Below, one piece after another: positions 43,831 to 52,640 of a DNA stretch of 64,000 nucleotides. The translations under genes were made by a program, and so were the position numbers. The DNA lies in assembly GCA_001898485.1 (NCBI GenBank), contig MKTY01000020.1, forward strand, positions 744,001-808,000. Direction: 5' to 3'. The stretch's first letter is position 1. Each line of letters opens with the position of its first letter. The stretch is from Sphingobacteriales bacterium 46-32 (GTDB taxonomy: Bacteria; Bacteroidota; Bacteroidia; Chitinophagales; Chitinophagaceae). The notes below the pieces were generated by a model. That model searched no databases and was not told where the DNA came from. It was given only the letters and a program-made list of their open reading frames with translations.

Positions 43831-44166
43831 ATGCCTAAGAAAAAGCCACTCACTCAGCGAACACTTTACACATATTATAAGGCGAACGGCAAAGATGCCA
43901 CGCGTGGCTACGGTGATTGCCTTAGACTGTACATGGAACACTTGGAAAATATGTATACCAAGTGCAAAAGCGTTGATGAATTTAGAACAGAATTAATCTC
44001 GACGGTTACTCGAATGAGTTTCCTTTCATGTCAACTGTCGGATTTGGTTAAAGAGAACTCGAAACATTTCGATAATATAAGGCTTAAGGAGCAGTTAAAT
44101 GACGAACAAGAAAACCCCAACCTTATATTAAAAGTCCATGAGATTATTACCAACGGCCTAAAATAA
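43831..44166 (+). CDS. Hypothetical protein, 111 aa
   Basis: Start taken at the ATG at 43831 (MPKKKPLTQRTLYTYYKANG); an earlier ATG at 43762 is in frame but lies upstream of a -7-like TACTTTGG near 43783. Helical and basic at the start, with a C-terminal helical part (LSDLVKENSKHFDNIRL). It is divergent from the small gene at 43539-43736, so it may share a control region with the mobilization operon. No family is recognised. Confidence 0.5.
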   Translation: MPKKKPLTQRTLYTYYKANGKDATRGYGDCLRLYMEHLENMYTKCKSVDEFRTELISTVTRMSFLSCQLSDLVKENSKHFDNIRLKEQLNDEQENPNLILKVHEIITNGLK

Positions 44167-44305
44167 TCTTTGCCTCCTTCCATTTTTCAATTTTAAAGAA
44201 CTCATTTGTAGACCGAAATTAAACCTCACAAACTCTCAAACCAATAAATATCAATCAATTATAGTCACGACATGATCACGATTGTCAGAACGAAAGGATT
44301 TTTTT

Positions 44306-44330
44306 GACTTTCGTGACTTTCGTGACTTTT
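44306..44330 (+). repeat. Tandem 9-bp repeat gactttcgt upstream of the 538-aa gene
   Basis: Copies at 44306-44314 and 44315-44323, followed by a partial third copy (gactttt, 44324-44330). It ends about 38 bp before the ATG at 44369, just upstream of a -7-like tattttg. An inverted half-copy (cgaaag) lies at 44291-44296. It could be an operator. Confidence 0.55.
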
Positions 44331-44368
44331 CGATATTTTGTCGAATCTTTCTGAACTAAACCTTTCGT

Positions 44369-45985
44369 ATGAAACTGCTTAATGTAGGCGCTTCAACGGC
44401 GACGAGAAATCTATTATATTTTTTAGTCGAAAATTTTAAACGGTTAAAAGAAACTAGAGATGTTTCAGCATTAAAAGTTGAAGAATTCATTCCCTTAAAT
44501 CTTCAAGGTATTTATTACTATGGACGAAAGAAAATATTTTACGCACTAATTCAGGAACATATTGTAGGGTTCAGCATTGGTACTCTTAAAAACACATTAT
44601 TCTTTTCTAGGCATCCACATATAGGCCCGGAAGTCTGTTTCTACATTGGAGAAAACTATAGGCGTTTACGGTTACTCATTCAGAGTAATATTGACATTTA
44701 TCGCTTATTTGAGGTGTTTGATGAAGTATTTGCTGAATGGGAAGGATTGGTAGAAAAGTGTCCAACTATAACAAAGGAACAAATAGATAGTTTAAAGCAA
44801 CAAGACCAAGGTACACATGTAAGTAATCCCCCGTATGTGCAACGACCAATTTCGTCTATCAATTCACTTTTATCATCCCAAGAAGCTAACAGACCAATCC
44901 TGGAATCATTTACAAACACAAGATGGTTTTCTTACGAGCGGCTGGATCAAAAAAGGATTGCGCTCAAGATAATTGAATTTGGAACGTTTAGCGAAACTTC
45001 ATGCGAAGTGATGATTAATTTTTTCTATAAGGGTGTTCCACAAACTTGGAAAGGATCGGCTATTTATAATAATTTCGACAACACCCTGATCATTACAGTA
45101 CTGAATATCACAAGTCATCAGAAAGGCTATATCCATTATCTTATAGATGTCAATGAAATAAAAAAAGTGGATCAAATTTGTATCGGCCATGTAACATATA
45201 AAAACCCCAGGAACCTAAATATAGTCTCAAAGACGACTATACTTTGCAAAGCTTCAGACGAAATCAAAATAATACCTACAGCATATGAGTTACATGATCC
45301 TACAATCCCAGCAGAAATTTCGGAGTTTTTTGAAGTTAGATTGCTTAATCGCCTGTCATCACCGCATAAAAAAACGGTTACCGACCTTAAATCGTTGCGA
45401 GACTGGATAGACAAAAAGAAATACGACCCTAAACATATACACAATGGAATTCTGGGAAATTATAAAGTATATTTTAAACGAGAGCCTTCGGAAACAGAGA
45501 TTCAGACAGGTTCACTAAGTATCGATAAAAACGGCCCCTACGATACAGAATTGAGATACCAAATAGGTAATGATGAAGAAGTATCTCTTTTCGGTCGTGG
45601 TTATGTAGATTTTATCAGTCATTCATTTTGCGCTTTACTGAATACTGAAAATAACGAATACGAACTTAAAATTGGATCACCGCAAAAAAGTGCAGATACT
45701 TTTTTAATTATCGCAATTCCGCCACAGAGCATTAAGAGAGTTGAAGTTCTTATTGGTATTGCAACGGGCGTAAGAGATCAATATCGAGGCACCGTTAGTC
45801 GTTTGATGATATTTATCAAATATGATGGAAAAAACTTGCCGTCGGACTTTGATGAAAATATCCTAAAGTCCTTTTTTGATGAGTTTAGTAACCGTATTTG
45901 GATCAGGCCTCCTGTAAGTGATAAATACACAATCGTGTATAAACTTGCAGATCTAAAAGATGCCGAGAATCCTAAAGGAAAATAA
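44369..45985 (+). CDS. Hypothetical protein, 538 aa, with two similar beta-rich halves
   Basis: The N-terminal ~170 residues are helical (LLNVGASTATRNLLYFLVEN). The rest seems to hold two beta-rich domains of about 150 residues each: one around TWKGSAIYNNFDNTLIITVL and one around VSLFGRGYVDFISHSFCALL. They share the order charged strand, W/F-x-G-x-[AG]-x-[YV], hydrophobic strands, and may be a duplication; this is judged by eye. No catalytic residues are recognised. It is a single gene with its own promoter region and a tandem repeat upstream. Confidence 0.55.
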   Translation: MKLLNVGASTATRNLLYFLVENFKRLKETRDVSALKVEEFIPLNLQGIYYYGRKKIFYALIQEHIVGFSIGTLKNTLFFSRHPHIGPEVCFYIGENYRRLRLLIQSNIDIYRLFEVFDEVFAEWEGLVEKCPTITKEQIDSLKQQDQGTHVSNPPYVQRPISSINSLLSSQEANRPILESFTNTRWFSYERLDQKRIALKIIEFGTFSETSCEVMINFFYKGVPQTWKGSAIYNNFDNTLIITVLNITSHQKGYIHYLIDVNEIKKVDQICIGHVTYKNPRNLNIVSKTTILCKASDEIKIIPTAYELHDPTIPAEISEFFEVRLLNRLSSPHKKTVTDLKSLRDWIDKKKYDPKHIHNGILGNYKVYFKREPSETEIQTGSLSIDKNGPYDTELRYQIGNDEEVSLFGRGYVDFISHSFCALLNTENNEYELKIGSPQKSADTFLIIAIPPQSIKRVEVLIGIATGVRDQYRGTVSRLMIFIKYDGKNLPSDFDENILKSFFDEFSNRIWIRPPVSDKYTIVYKLADLKDAENPKGK

Positions 45986-45998
45986 GTGTGCGTTGAGC

Positions 45999-46334
45999 TT
46001 AAAAATCATCTTTATCGGTTTCTGGCTCATTTTGCTCCTCAAAATTTTCCCGATATCCTTTCAACCAATTCGGACGATTGTCGCCTTCAATATCCTTGGT
46101 AAAATCGTCAATGGTTTTCTTGTTTTCCGAATGCTCTTTGAGCCATTGCGGACGTTTCTCTTTTTCCAGTTCAACAAACCGCTGTTCAATGCCAGCTTTA
46201 AGCCCTCTAACTTCTAGAGAATCATTCTGCAGTGAAGCAAGAGACTTTGCTAGGCTTGGTTCATTAGATGCAAGCAAATAACCTTCGTTGAAACGCTTGA
46301 TGTATAGCGGGTCTATATTTTCGGAATCATCCAT
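45999..46334 (-). CDS. Hypothetical acidic protein, 111 aa
   Basis: Begins MDDSENIDPLYIKRFNEGYL and contains two similar segments, EKEKRPQWLKEHSENKKTID and EGDNRPNWLKGYRENFEE, an internal repeat of the form RP-x-WLK-x(2-3)-EN. It ends in an acidic tail. It is convergent with the 538-aa gene and 13 bp from it. It may form an operon with the 70-aa gene upstream. Function unknown. Confidence 0.5.
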   Translation of the reverse strand: MDDSENIDPLYIKRFNEGYLLASNEPSLAKSLASLQNDSLEVRGLKAGIEQRFVELEKEKRPQWLKEHSENKKTIDDFTKDIEGDNRPNWLKGYRENFEEQNEPETDKDDF

Positions 46335-46409
46335 ATAGTAAACGAAATTTACTTACAAGTTAGAAAAAATGAACCATATCCTGCAAAGACAGTGATATAT
46401 ATTCTTAAC

Positions 46410-46622
46410 TCAGAGTTCTCCATTTAGTCGATCATCTATCTTCCTGGATTCTTCGTCTAAAAAAACACCCATTTCATCGACCAGCCATGTGATCTTATAT
46501 GGTCTACCTGTGATATTTTCTTTCAGAAGTATCCAAAGAATTTCCCGTCTTTCTTCAGCCAATATCTTGAACAGTTCTCGTTTAATGCGGGCATACACTT
46601 CCATTTTTTGGCGTCGTCTCAT
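46410..46622 (-). CDS. Small hypothetical protein, 70 aa
   Basis: Basic N-terminus (MRRRQKMEVYARIKRELFKI), then LAEERREILWILLKENITGR and a C-terminal acidic helix. The predicted fold is mostly helical. It lies 75 bp upstream of the 111-aa gene on the same strand. No family is recognised; start and stop are clear. Confidence 0.45.
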   Translation of the reverse strand: MRRRQKMEVYARIKRELFKILAEERREILWILLKENITGRPYKITWLVDEMGVFLDEESRKIDDRLNGEL

Positions 46623-46720
46623 ATATTGTGTTTATGAGGCAATGTTACAAAGTGAAATGTCTACTCTATTAGACATTCTTTACGCTCTTACGCTATGACG
46701 AGTGTCTACTTTTGTAGAGT

Positions 46721-47662
46721 TCACCAAGACGGCCACGTAAACTGAGAGAGATTAAACCGCCATCGTGCGTTAGAAAATATGTCTGATAAAGACTGAACGG
46801 TAGTTATCGGTGGAGGGTGAAACGGATAACTTGCGTGGTCGTAGTCGAGAAGTCGAATTATACCGAAATTGTCTAGGCCGGAAGGGAACCTGCCCGGCAT
46901 CTGAATAATCGTCTTAACGGGTCGCCGGTTTCCGTTTGCAGGAATAATGTTCTTCCCATCTTCGCGGTATATCCAAATTTGGATTTTACCGGCTGTGTCA
47001 GGATTTGCTACCTGGACATCGCTCGTGTAATGGTTCACATTTGAGAAATCAACCTCGTAATGAGTGTATTGAAAGGTGGTTAACCGGGGTGTTGCTGTCA
47101 TTACACCGAGATGAGCATTGACCAATTTTGTGCGAACAACAGTAGATAAATCGAAAGTCATTCGCACGGCACTTGAATATCCGTCTGCACTTAAGAAGTC
47201 TGTAGGATTTCCTTGGCTATCTTTAAGATAAAAAAGACTAACGCCCGATGTGCCTCGCATAAGGGTGACTCCATCATTATTTGGATAAGCCGCCTGTTTA
47301 ACAGCAACAACCTTTGAAAGTCCGCCACCTGTTATTGTAACTGTCCCGCTTCTTTCGATAGTATCGGTATTTCGCGTGACAGAAAGGACAAAGCTTCCGT
47401 TGTTACCTCCGCTTGCAGAACTGGTGGTAATCCACCCTTGATTATCGCTGACAGCCCATGTCACATTACTATTGACGTTCACAACGATGCTACTGTCCCG
47501 ATCCGGGAAGGCGACTATCTCGGGAGCTACGGATAACTGTGGCGATGTCGGCTGCGTAGGCGGTGCAGGGGACGGCGGTTGTGACGATGGGCTTTTGCTA
47601 CAGGAATGAGCCGTTACCGTGATTAAGATGGCCGTGATCAACCGAAATTTGCCGATTCTCAT
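46721..47662 (-). CDS. Secreted lipoprotein with BACON domain
   Basis: 313 aa. Signal peptide with lipobox (FRLITAILITVTAHSC), a P/S-rich spacer, then a BACON domain (LSVAPEIVAFPDRDSSIVVN, NVTWAVSDNQGWITTSSASG, RSGTVTITGGGLSKVVAVKQ), common in Bacteroidota surface proteins where it binds glycans or mucin-like partners. The remaining ~185 residues are beta-rich and unassigned. It is the last of four minus-strand genes starting at the serine recombinase. Confidence 0.78.
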   Translation of the reverse strand: MRIGKFRLITAILITVTAHSCSKSPSSQPPSPAPPTQPTSPQLSVAPEIVAFPDRDSSIVVNVNSNVTWAVSDNQGWITTSSASGGNNGSFVLSVTRNTDTIERSGTVTITGGGLSKVVAVKQAAYPNNDGVTLMRGTSGVSLFYLKDSQGNPTDFLSADGYSSAVRMTFDLSTVVRTKLVNAHLGVMTATPRLTTFQYTHYEVDFSNVNHYTSDVQVANPDTAGKIQIWIYREDGKNIIPANGNRRPVKTIIQMPGRFPSGLDNFGIIRLLDYDHASYPFHPPPITTVQSLSDIFSNARWRFNLSQFTWPSW

Positions 47663-47679
47663 AAACGAACAGGGTTTGA

Positions 47680-48408
47680 CTATTTAGGGAATACATACAA
47701 AGACAGACGGCGAATATGCCCAAACGTAGGAGTGCGAACCGTGGCCAACATTTCTATTTTCTCGTCGCTTACAACGCCAAATCCGAAATCGCCACCTAAG
47801 GAAATAATTTGCTTTGCGTCTTTAGGGATAGAATAGGTATCAAGCAGCTCATATTTTTGATTGGGAGTAAAGTGATAAAACTCAACCCTGTCATCAAAAA
47901 CGACTAGAACCCCTTCACCGCCCCCAGGGAAGAAATCTTTGCAACCTTGCGGTGCTGTAAATGTAAAGCTTGGCTCCAGCCTGCCTAGATAAGGTGCTCG
48001 CTCGTAAATAAACTCCAGCGTATTACCTTTCTTGAAAGCCACTAAATCCGCTGCCATATAGACCTTCTCATATTCACTTGAAACAGTCATTTGTCCTTGA
48101 GAGGACACTTCCCAATAGTTCGGGGCCGTCAATCGGTATTTGACAAACTTGTTATCCTTTTGAAGCACACCGATTTTATCGTCTCCAAGAAAGAAAGATT
48201 TTGCGTTAGCGGGTATTTTAAAATCCCTATCTGTCAGTTTCTCCCAGCGGTTTTCCCCCTTGTTACCAATGAAAGAAATCGTTGATCCGCTTTGAAACCC
48301 GATAAACGCCCGGGAAACCCCATGAATTTTTTTGTTTGAGCTGCTGTTGCTTCCGCCACAACCAACAATACTCATAGTTATTGTGGCGGCATATAGGAAA
48401 AATCTCAT
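47680..48408 (-). CDS. Putative lipoprotein, 242 aa
   Basis: Start at the second Met (MRFFLYAATITMSIVGCGGS), with lipobox SIVGC; another start lies 12 bp upstream. The body has repeated beta segments (FIPANAKSFFLGDDKIGVL-like; FFPGGGEGVLVVFDDRVEFY; LGGDFGFGVVSDEKIEML), perhaps a small propeller. It lies 18 bp before the BACON gene. No family is recognised. Confidence 0.65.
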   Translation of the reverse strand: MRFFLYAATITMSIVGCGGSNSSSNKKIHGVSRAFIGFQSGSTISFIGNKGENRWEKLTDRDFKIPANAKSFFLGDDKIGVLQKDNKFVKYRLTAPNYWEVSSQGQMTVSSEYEKVYMAADLVAFKKGNTLEFIYERAPYLGRLEPSFTFTAPQGCKDFFPGGGEGVLVVFDDRVEFYHFTPNQKYELLDTYSIPKDAKQIISLGGDFGFGVVSDEKIEMLATVRTPTFGHIRRLSLYVFPK

Positions 48409-48458
48409 TTGGATTTGCAATTTTCAGAATTGAAAAATATTGTTCGTGAGTAAGGAAT

Positions 48459-49013
48459 TTAATCAACACCAAAGGCAAAGGCATCTGCGCCTTGGCCGCC
48501 ATAGGTGGATAATGTGCCTTTATTGACAAACAGGTATTCACCCTTTTCAAGTTTGGTGTTGGGTATAATCTCATAGCACCCGTCTTTAATTTTTTTGACG
48601 GAGTAGGTGATGACATTTGACGCCGTAGCGTTCTTTCCACCGAATACAGCCGTTTTCATCCACTTGCCAATGCGCTTCTTTTTCTTGATATCCGCTTTAT
48701 ACAGACCGAACCAGCCTGTAGGATCACCGTTCGCCTCGACCATCGCAACAATAAAATGGACGCCGTCTGATTGTGCCAGGCGGACGGAAGAAGCGACCCC
48801 GTCCATCTCAAAGACAGTTTCAGCACCGCCCATTCCAAGGGCTTTCATTTTAGTCGTAAACTTTACCGGGTTTTTCTCCAGCTTTTGTAGGACATTCTTC
48901 TGGGCGTTGTAATAATTGATTTCATTGAGAGTTTCAGGAACGGGTTTTGTTTGAGCTTTAAGCGATGCTGAAAATAGCACCACGAATGCAAACAGGAGGT
49001 TCTTACTAAACAT
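48459..49013 (-). CDS. Secreted protein, 184 aa
   Basis: Start at the ATG at 49013 (MFSKNLLFAFVVLFSASLKAQ), signal peptide cleaved after KAQ; a GTG frame begins 6 bp earlier and overlaps the recombinase stop. The body (LGMGGAETVFEMDGVASSVR, AMVEANGDPTGWFGLYKADI) is unassigned. It directly follows the serine recombinase gene and precedes the lipoprotein genes. Confidence 0.65.
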   Translation of the reverse strand: MFSKNLLFAFVVLFSASLKAQTKPVPETLNEINYYNAQKNVLQKLEKNPVKFTTKMKALGMGGAETVFEMDGVASSVRLAQSDGVHFIVAMVEANGDPTGWFGLYKADIKKKKRIGKWMKTAVFGGKNATASNVITYSVKKIKDGCYEIIPNTKLEKGEYLFVNKGTLSTYGGQGADAFAFGVD

Positions 49014-49015
49014 AG

Positions 49016-49681
49016 TCACGTATTTAAGGTTAAATTTTCAATTCTTTTGAGTAATTGGTGGACAGTTTGTAGGTGCCACCTGTGCTTACCTTTGCGATAA
49101 GTCAGTATATGTTCACGATTAAGTTCATCGACAATGGAGCGGACAGATAACAATCCTTTACTGTTCAGCCTCTTGATGGTCGGTGCAAGGGACAAAGCAA
49201 ACAAATCCGCGTTGTTCCGGTTACGAGCCGACAGGATAACTTTACCATAGTTTCCAAAGCTGCGGCCTTGCTTCTTTGCTGCAGCCATGGCTTCTTTTGT
49301 CCGAACACTGATCTGTCTTCGTTCATACTCCGCAAATGCTGCCATAATATGGATCATGAGGTCATTTGCGTTTGGCAGATCGACCGCAACAAACTTCACC
49401 TTGGACTTCATAAGAGAGGAGACAAATGCAACATCGCGGGCAAGACGGTCAATTTTAGCAATGAGAAGAATAGCCCCATCTTGGCGACATTGTTTAAGCG
49501 CTTTCCGAAGTATTGGTCGTTTGTCGCGGGAGCCACTTTCAACTTCAATAAACTCACTTAACAATTCAAACCGGGAGGCTGTAGCGAAGTCTCGCACAGA
49601 ACGCTGCTGAGCTTCTAATCCAAGACCGCTTTTGCCTTGTCTATCCGTAGAAACACGGTAATAGGGTATCGCTTTTGACAT
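49016..49681 (-). CDS. Serine recombinase (resolvase/invertase family)
   Basis: 221 aa. The catalytic domain begins AIPYYRVSTDRQGKSGLGLE with Ser11 as nucleophile, and contains LIAKIDRLARDVAFV and IMAAFAEYERRQISVRTKEA. The C-terminal part has helix-turn-helix text (LNSKGLLSVRSIVDELNREH). Length is that of small resolvases rather than large serine integrases. It may be a cargo-borne resolvase or an invertase; no invertible repeats were found nearby by eye. Confidence 0.88.
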   Translation of the reverse strand: MSKAIPYYRVSTDRQGKSGLGLEAQQRSVRDFATASRFELLSEFIEVESGSRDKRPILRKALKQCRQDGAILLIAKIDRLARDVAFVSSLMKSKVKFVAVDLPNANDLMIHIMAAFAEYERRQISVRTKEAMAAAKKQGRSFGNYGKVILSARNRNNADLFALSLAPTIKRLNSKGLLSVRSIVDELNREHILTYRKGKHRWHLQTVHQLLKRIENLTLNT

Positions 49682-49953
49682 GGCTGACCAATTCGCACAA
49701 ATGAATATCGAAGCTGGGTAATAGCCTAGCGTTCAGAGGTAAAGGAACCCTTACCTTTGAACGCTGCGCGTCATTTGTCCGCATATGTGGTGCTATTGTA
49801 ACTGACAGAATTTCTTACAAATCAATATCCTGCTGAATTGCCGTCGATGCAAGTTCATTGATACAGGCAGTATTTTGTTCAACTACGAAGGTTCCTTTGT
49901 ATATGAACAAATTTTTACTTAATCATTTTGGGGTATAAAAAATCGTATGAGAT
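49682..49953. other. Divergent intergenic region
   Basis: Between the serine recombinase and the plus-strand lipoprotein. It contains an inverted repeat around gcgttcagaggtaaagg/cctttgaacgctgcgc (about 49729-49769), a hairpin just upstream of the recombinase gene. Otherwise no gene. Confidence 0.5.
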
Positions 49954-49983
49954 TTTGCTAGAATCAAAAAAGATTTAGATTTG
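49954..49983 (+). promoter_or_regulatory. Bacteroidota-type promoter of the 406-aa lipoprotein gene
   Basis: TTTG at 49954-49957 and TAGATTTG at 49976-49983 (consensus TAnnTTTG), 18 bp apart. The start codon follows at 50019. Confidence 0.6.
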
Positions 49984-50018
49984 TCTCTCATTATTCCTAA
50001 CCACCTAAACCTTCTACT

Positions 50019-51239
50019 ATGAAAAGAAAGTCGATCGGCATTTTTATGCCGTTTTTCTTGTGCCTTATTACTTTTTTGGCATGTCAAAAAAGTAACTCTA
50101 ATTTATCCCCGTCAACCGATTCCGAGATTTCATCTTCACTAAGCTTGGCAGAAGCAAAGGCTTGGTTTACCAATAGCCGGAATTCGGCTGCTTCGAAAAA
50201 CGGTGAAGCAAGCCGTCCATTCTCGAATCCTATCCCAGACTGGTCAAAAGCCATTAATACAGTAGACAAAGACTGGTATGTGATTGAACTGCCAATACGC
50301 TTCGACAAATCTGTAGGATTTAATACGCGCGCATCCGACAACGTTGAAGAAAAACCCACAAATACCAAAACCAGCCTGGTAATTTTAAAGCATAAAAAAA
50401 CCGGCGTTCTACGATCTGCCCTTATGCACCTTACAGCAGGATCTGAAGTAAATCTCCAAAATATTAATTACGGTAGGAGAACAAATCTCAGTGGTACCGT
50501 CTTATTTACTACAATGGAAGGCGAATTCTTAAATGGATGGGTTTATGAGAATGGAAAAATAAAATCAAGTATAAAAAATAAAACAGAAAATACAGCTAGC
50601 CGCATGGAGCTGCCAGATGATTGTAGGACGATACAGATTGATTGGTATGAGCAAACCTGCACGACATACCCAAACAATACTGAGATTTGCTCGGGCTGGG
50701 TCTATACCCATTCCAGCTATCAGACCGTATGCACAAGCGATGGGAGTGGAGGGGGTGGAGGCACTGGAGGTAGCGGTGATGATGAATTTGATCTAGCCGC
50801 TGAAGCTCTTCTTTTTGCCGAGATGATGGATAAGTCAAGCAGCCCGGAGGAGAAAAGTACCACGTTCACAACGTCGACAATGGCGCAAAAAGCGTTTCAA
50901 TGGATCGTTGTTCAACAAAAAAGCGGGTCATGGAAAGTGACATCGTATGATATTGCAGAGGGATACAACTCGAATAATACCGGAGCAATTATTTATAACA
51001 TTATTCATGAACGGTCTAGCATATCTGGTAATACGTCTCTCTTTAGAATTCGAAAATCGCCAATTGTCCCCCAAGGACCAGGTATTCCTCTCTTATTGCT
51101 AGGCTGGAGTGAGTTCACTAATTCCGTGTCAATTGCTTCAGATTACAAGTCTGGAACGGTTACAGTGGCAGGTTCTTTAACGAATTTTGGTGTTCCGGTA
51201 AGTTTTCATTCGCAGTATTGCACAGTTCGCGTTCATTAA
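50019..51239 (+). CDS. Putative surface lipoprotein, 406 aa
   Basis: Signal peptide with lipobox (MPFFLCLITFLAC). The N-terminal ~200 residues are an unassigned beta-rich part. Four cysteines in DDCRTIQIDWYEQTC, NTEICSGW and YQTVC suggest disulfides. A glycine-rich spacer (GSGGGGGTGGSGDDEF) is followed by a C-terminal part that may be a separate domain. This layout of Cys-rich segment plus G-linker occurs in Bacteroidota exported proteins. It is followed after 39 bp by another lipoprotein gene. Confidence 0.65.
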   Translation: MKRKSIGIFMPFFLCLITFLACQKSNSNLSPSTDSEISSSLSLAEAKAWFTNSRNSAASKNGEASRPFSNPIPDWSKAINTVDKDWYVIELPIRFDKSVGFNTRASDNVEEKPTNTKTSLVILKHKKTGVLRSALMHLTAGSEVNLQNINYGRRTNLSGTVLFTTMEGEFLNGWVYENGKIKSSIKNKTENTASRMELPDDCRTIQIDWYEQTCTTYPNNTEICSGWVYTHSSYQTVCTSDGSGGGGGTGGSGDDEFDLAAEALLFAEMMDKSSSPEEKSTTFTTSTMAQKAFQWIVVQQKSGSWKVTSYDIAEGYNSNNTGAIIYNIIHERSSISGNTSLFRIRKSPIVPQGPGIPLLLLGWSEFTNSVSIASDYKSGTVTVAGSLTNFGVPVSFHSQYCTVRVH

Positions 51240-51278
51240 AATAAATACTAGTAATTTTGGTGGAATCAATTAAATAAT

Positions 51279-52046
51279 ATGTTATTGCGATCAAGCGCTA
51301 TTGTCCTTTTCCTGCCAATTATCGTATTGTTAAACGGTCGCTGTAACTTATCGAGTAAGTCAAAGGATACGCCACTTAAGGAGGTTGAGGGATATGTCGA
51401 ACTTTCAAATCAATTGTTTGAAAAAACCGATAGCAATGGCTCACCGATAAATTTGGCAGGAGGAGATACAGCCTCTTTGTTTAATAATGATAGAAGATTG
51501 ATTATCTGGAAACATTTTTTAATAGACGTCGTTTCCAGTAGGCTTTCAGATGAGAGTGGATACTTGAGAACGGATACCGTTGGATACACCTTTTATGATT
51601 TAGATAAGCAAAGTTATATTTGGTTTGACAAACTTTCTCTGGATGCGAGCGTTACGCGAAAAGGGAAAATGTCTGAACCTGGAGGTTTTTTTTCAAAGAC
51701 CGCTCAAGTGGATCCGTTTAATTCCATTGCAGATTCTACCTGGACTGTATCAGCATCGGTGCTTGATGGGAAAAAAATATCCATAGTAAACTTTATACCC
51801 TATGGTGGCGAATACGATGAATATGCTTCTCGTGCACGGGTTTGGGTAGATATGGAGATACAGAATTTCCCCCTTCAGTTAAGCTACATCCTTTCTGAAA
51901 AAATAGGAAATGGGTTTGTTTATAAAATGCAATTTGCCGTTCCCGAAAGTTCGGCAGTAATGGTTACTTCTTTGAAATACCAGCAAGCTAAACTCGATGA
52001 TACGATGATTGCTATATTTAAGGCTTGGTCCAATAAAGTAGACTAA
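51279..52046 (+). CDS. Putative lipoprotein, 255 aa
   Basis: Begins MLLRSSAIVLFLPIIVLLNG with a Cys at the end of the hydrophobic run (NGRC), a weak lipobox. The body is beta-rich (YTFYDLDKQSYIWFDKLSLD; ARVWVDMEIQNFPLQLSYIL). It probably forms an operon with the 406-aa gene and ends in the terminator at 52076-52108. Function unknown. Confidence 0.65.
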   Translation: MLLRSSAIVLFLPIIVLLNGRCNLSSKSKDTPLKEVEGYVELSNQLFEKTDSNGSPINLAGGDTASLFNNDRRLIIWKHFLIDVVSSRLSDESGYLRTDTVGYTFYDLDKQSYIWFDKLSLDASVTRKGKMSEPGGFFSKTAQVDPFNSIADSTWTVSASVLDGKKISIVNFIPYGGEYDEYASRARVWVDMEIQNFPLQLSYILSEKIGNGFVYKMQFAVPESSAVMVTSLKYQQAKLDDTMIAIFKAWSNKVD

Positions 52047-52075
52047 AACAGAGTTTTATCTGCTATCACAAATAG

Positions 52076-52108
52076 AAGAGCGACTGCAGGTATCCTGTAG
52101 TCGCTCTT
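52076..52108 (+). terminator. Terminator of the lipoprotein pair
   Basis: A 15-bp stem with one G-U pair (aagagcgactgcagg / cctgtagtcgctctt) and loop tat, followed by TA-rich sequence. It begins 30 bp after the stop of the 255-aa gene. Confidence 0.8.
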
Positions 52109-52640
52109 TAACTGAATAACGTAGAAATTTAGAGTGATCGCCTCGTTTTCCTGAGTCTAGGTGTCAAATTATTCAAAGTCAATCCGGAAATAGCATTCAA
52201 ATGAAATTGAGAGCATTTTGGTTCAATATAGGGACGCGTTGGAACAACGCAAAACCTTGGAGCGAACTATAGTATAGGTGCTTTGAATGAAAAAACTCCT
52301 GGCAGCGGGTGTTAATTTCAAAACACCTACGTTCCATTTAAAGGAGAGAAACCAACTAAAATAATCAGAGTAGAAAAACATAGAGCATTTGCCAGCATTG
52401 CGAGAGAGTTTGGGCTGCCTGCCGACCGTATTTCAATTATCTGCCATGCAATTGAAGTGAATAAAAAACAAAACAGTGCCTCAGTCATATGCAGGCCATT
52501 CCTCAAACTGGGATCACTCACGTCTCATTCAGAATCATTATCTCTCCCGTTAAAACACCTGCTTTTCTCATAAATTAATACAATAATTTTCACTGTTGTA
52601 TTTCGCCGGGTATATTTTCTGATAGTTAAAAATTAGCTAT
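52109..52640. other. Gap of about 530 bp without a credible gene
   Basis: A 64-aa minus-strand frame (52327-52521) has a hydrophobic middle but no other support. No repeat was recognised. The 3' part is AT-rich and must hold the promoter of the 627-aa gene. Confidence 0.4.

Noticed and set aside
44306-44330. CRISPR-like repeat
   Set aside because: The unit is 9 bp, directly tandem and without spacers, and there are no cas genes in the window.
49016-49681. Serine recombinase as the integrase of the whole element
   Set aside because: It has resolvase size, lies internally, and the tyrosine integrase beside attR fits a tRNA target better.
52327-52521. 64-aa minus-strand frame with a hydrophobic stretch
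   Set aside because: No ribosome site, no partner and no terminator; probably chance.
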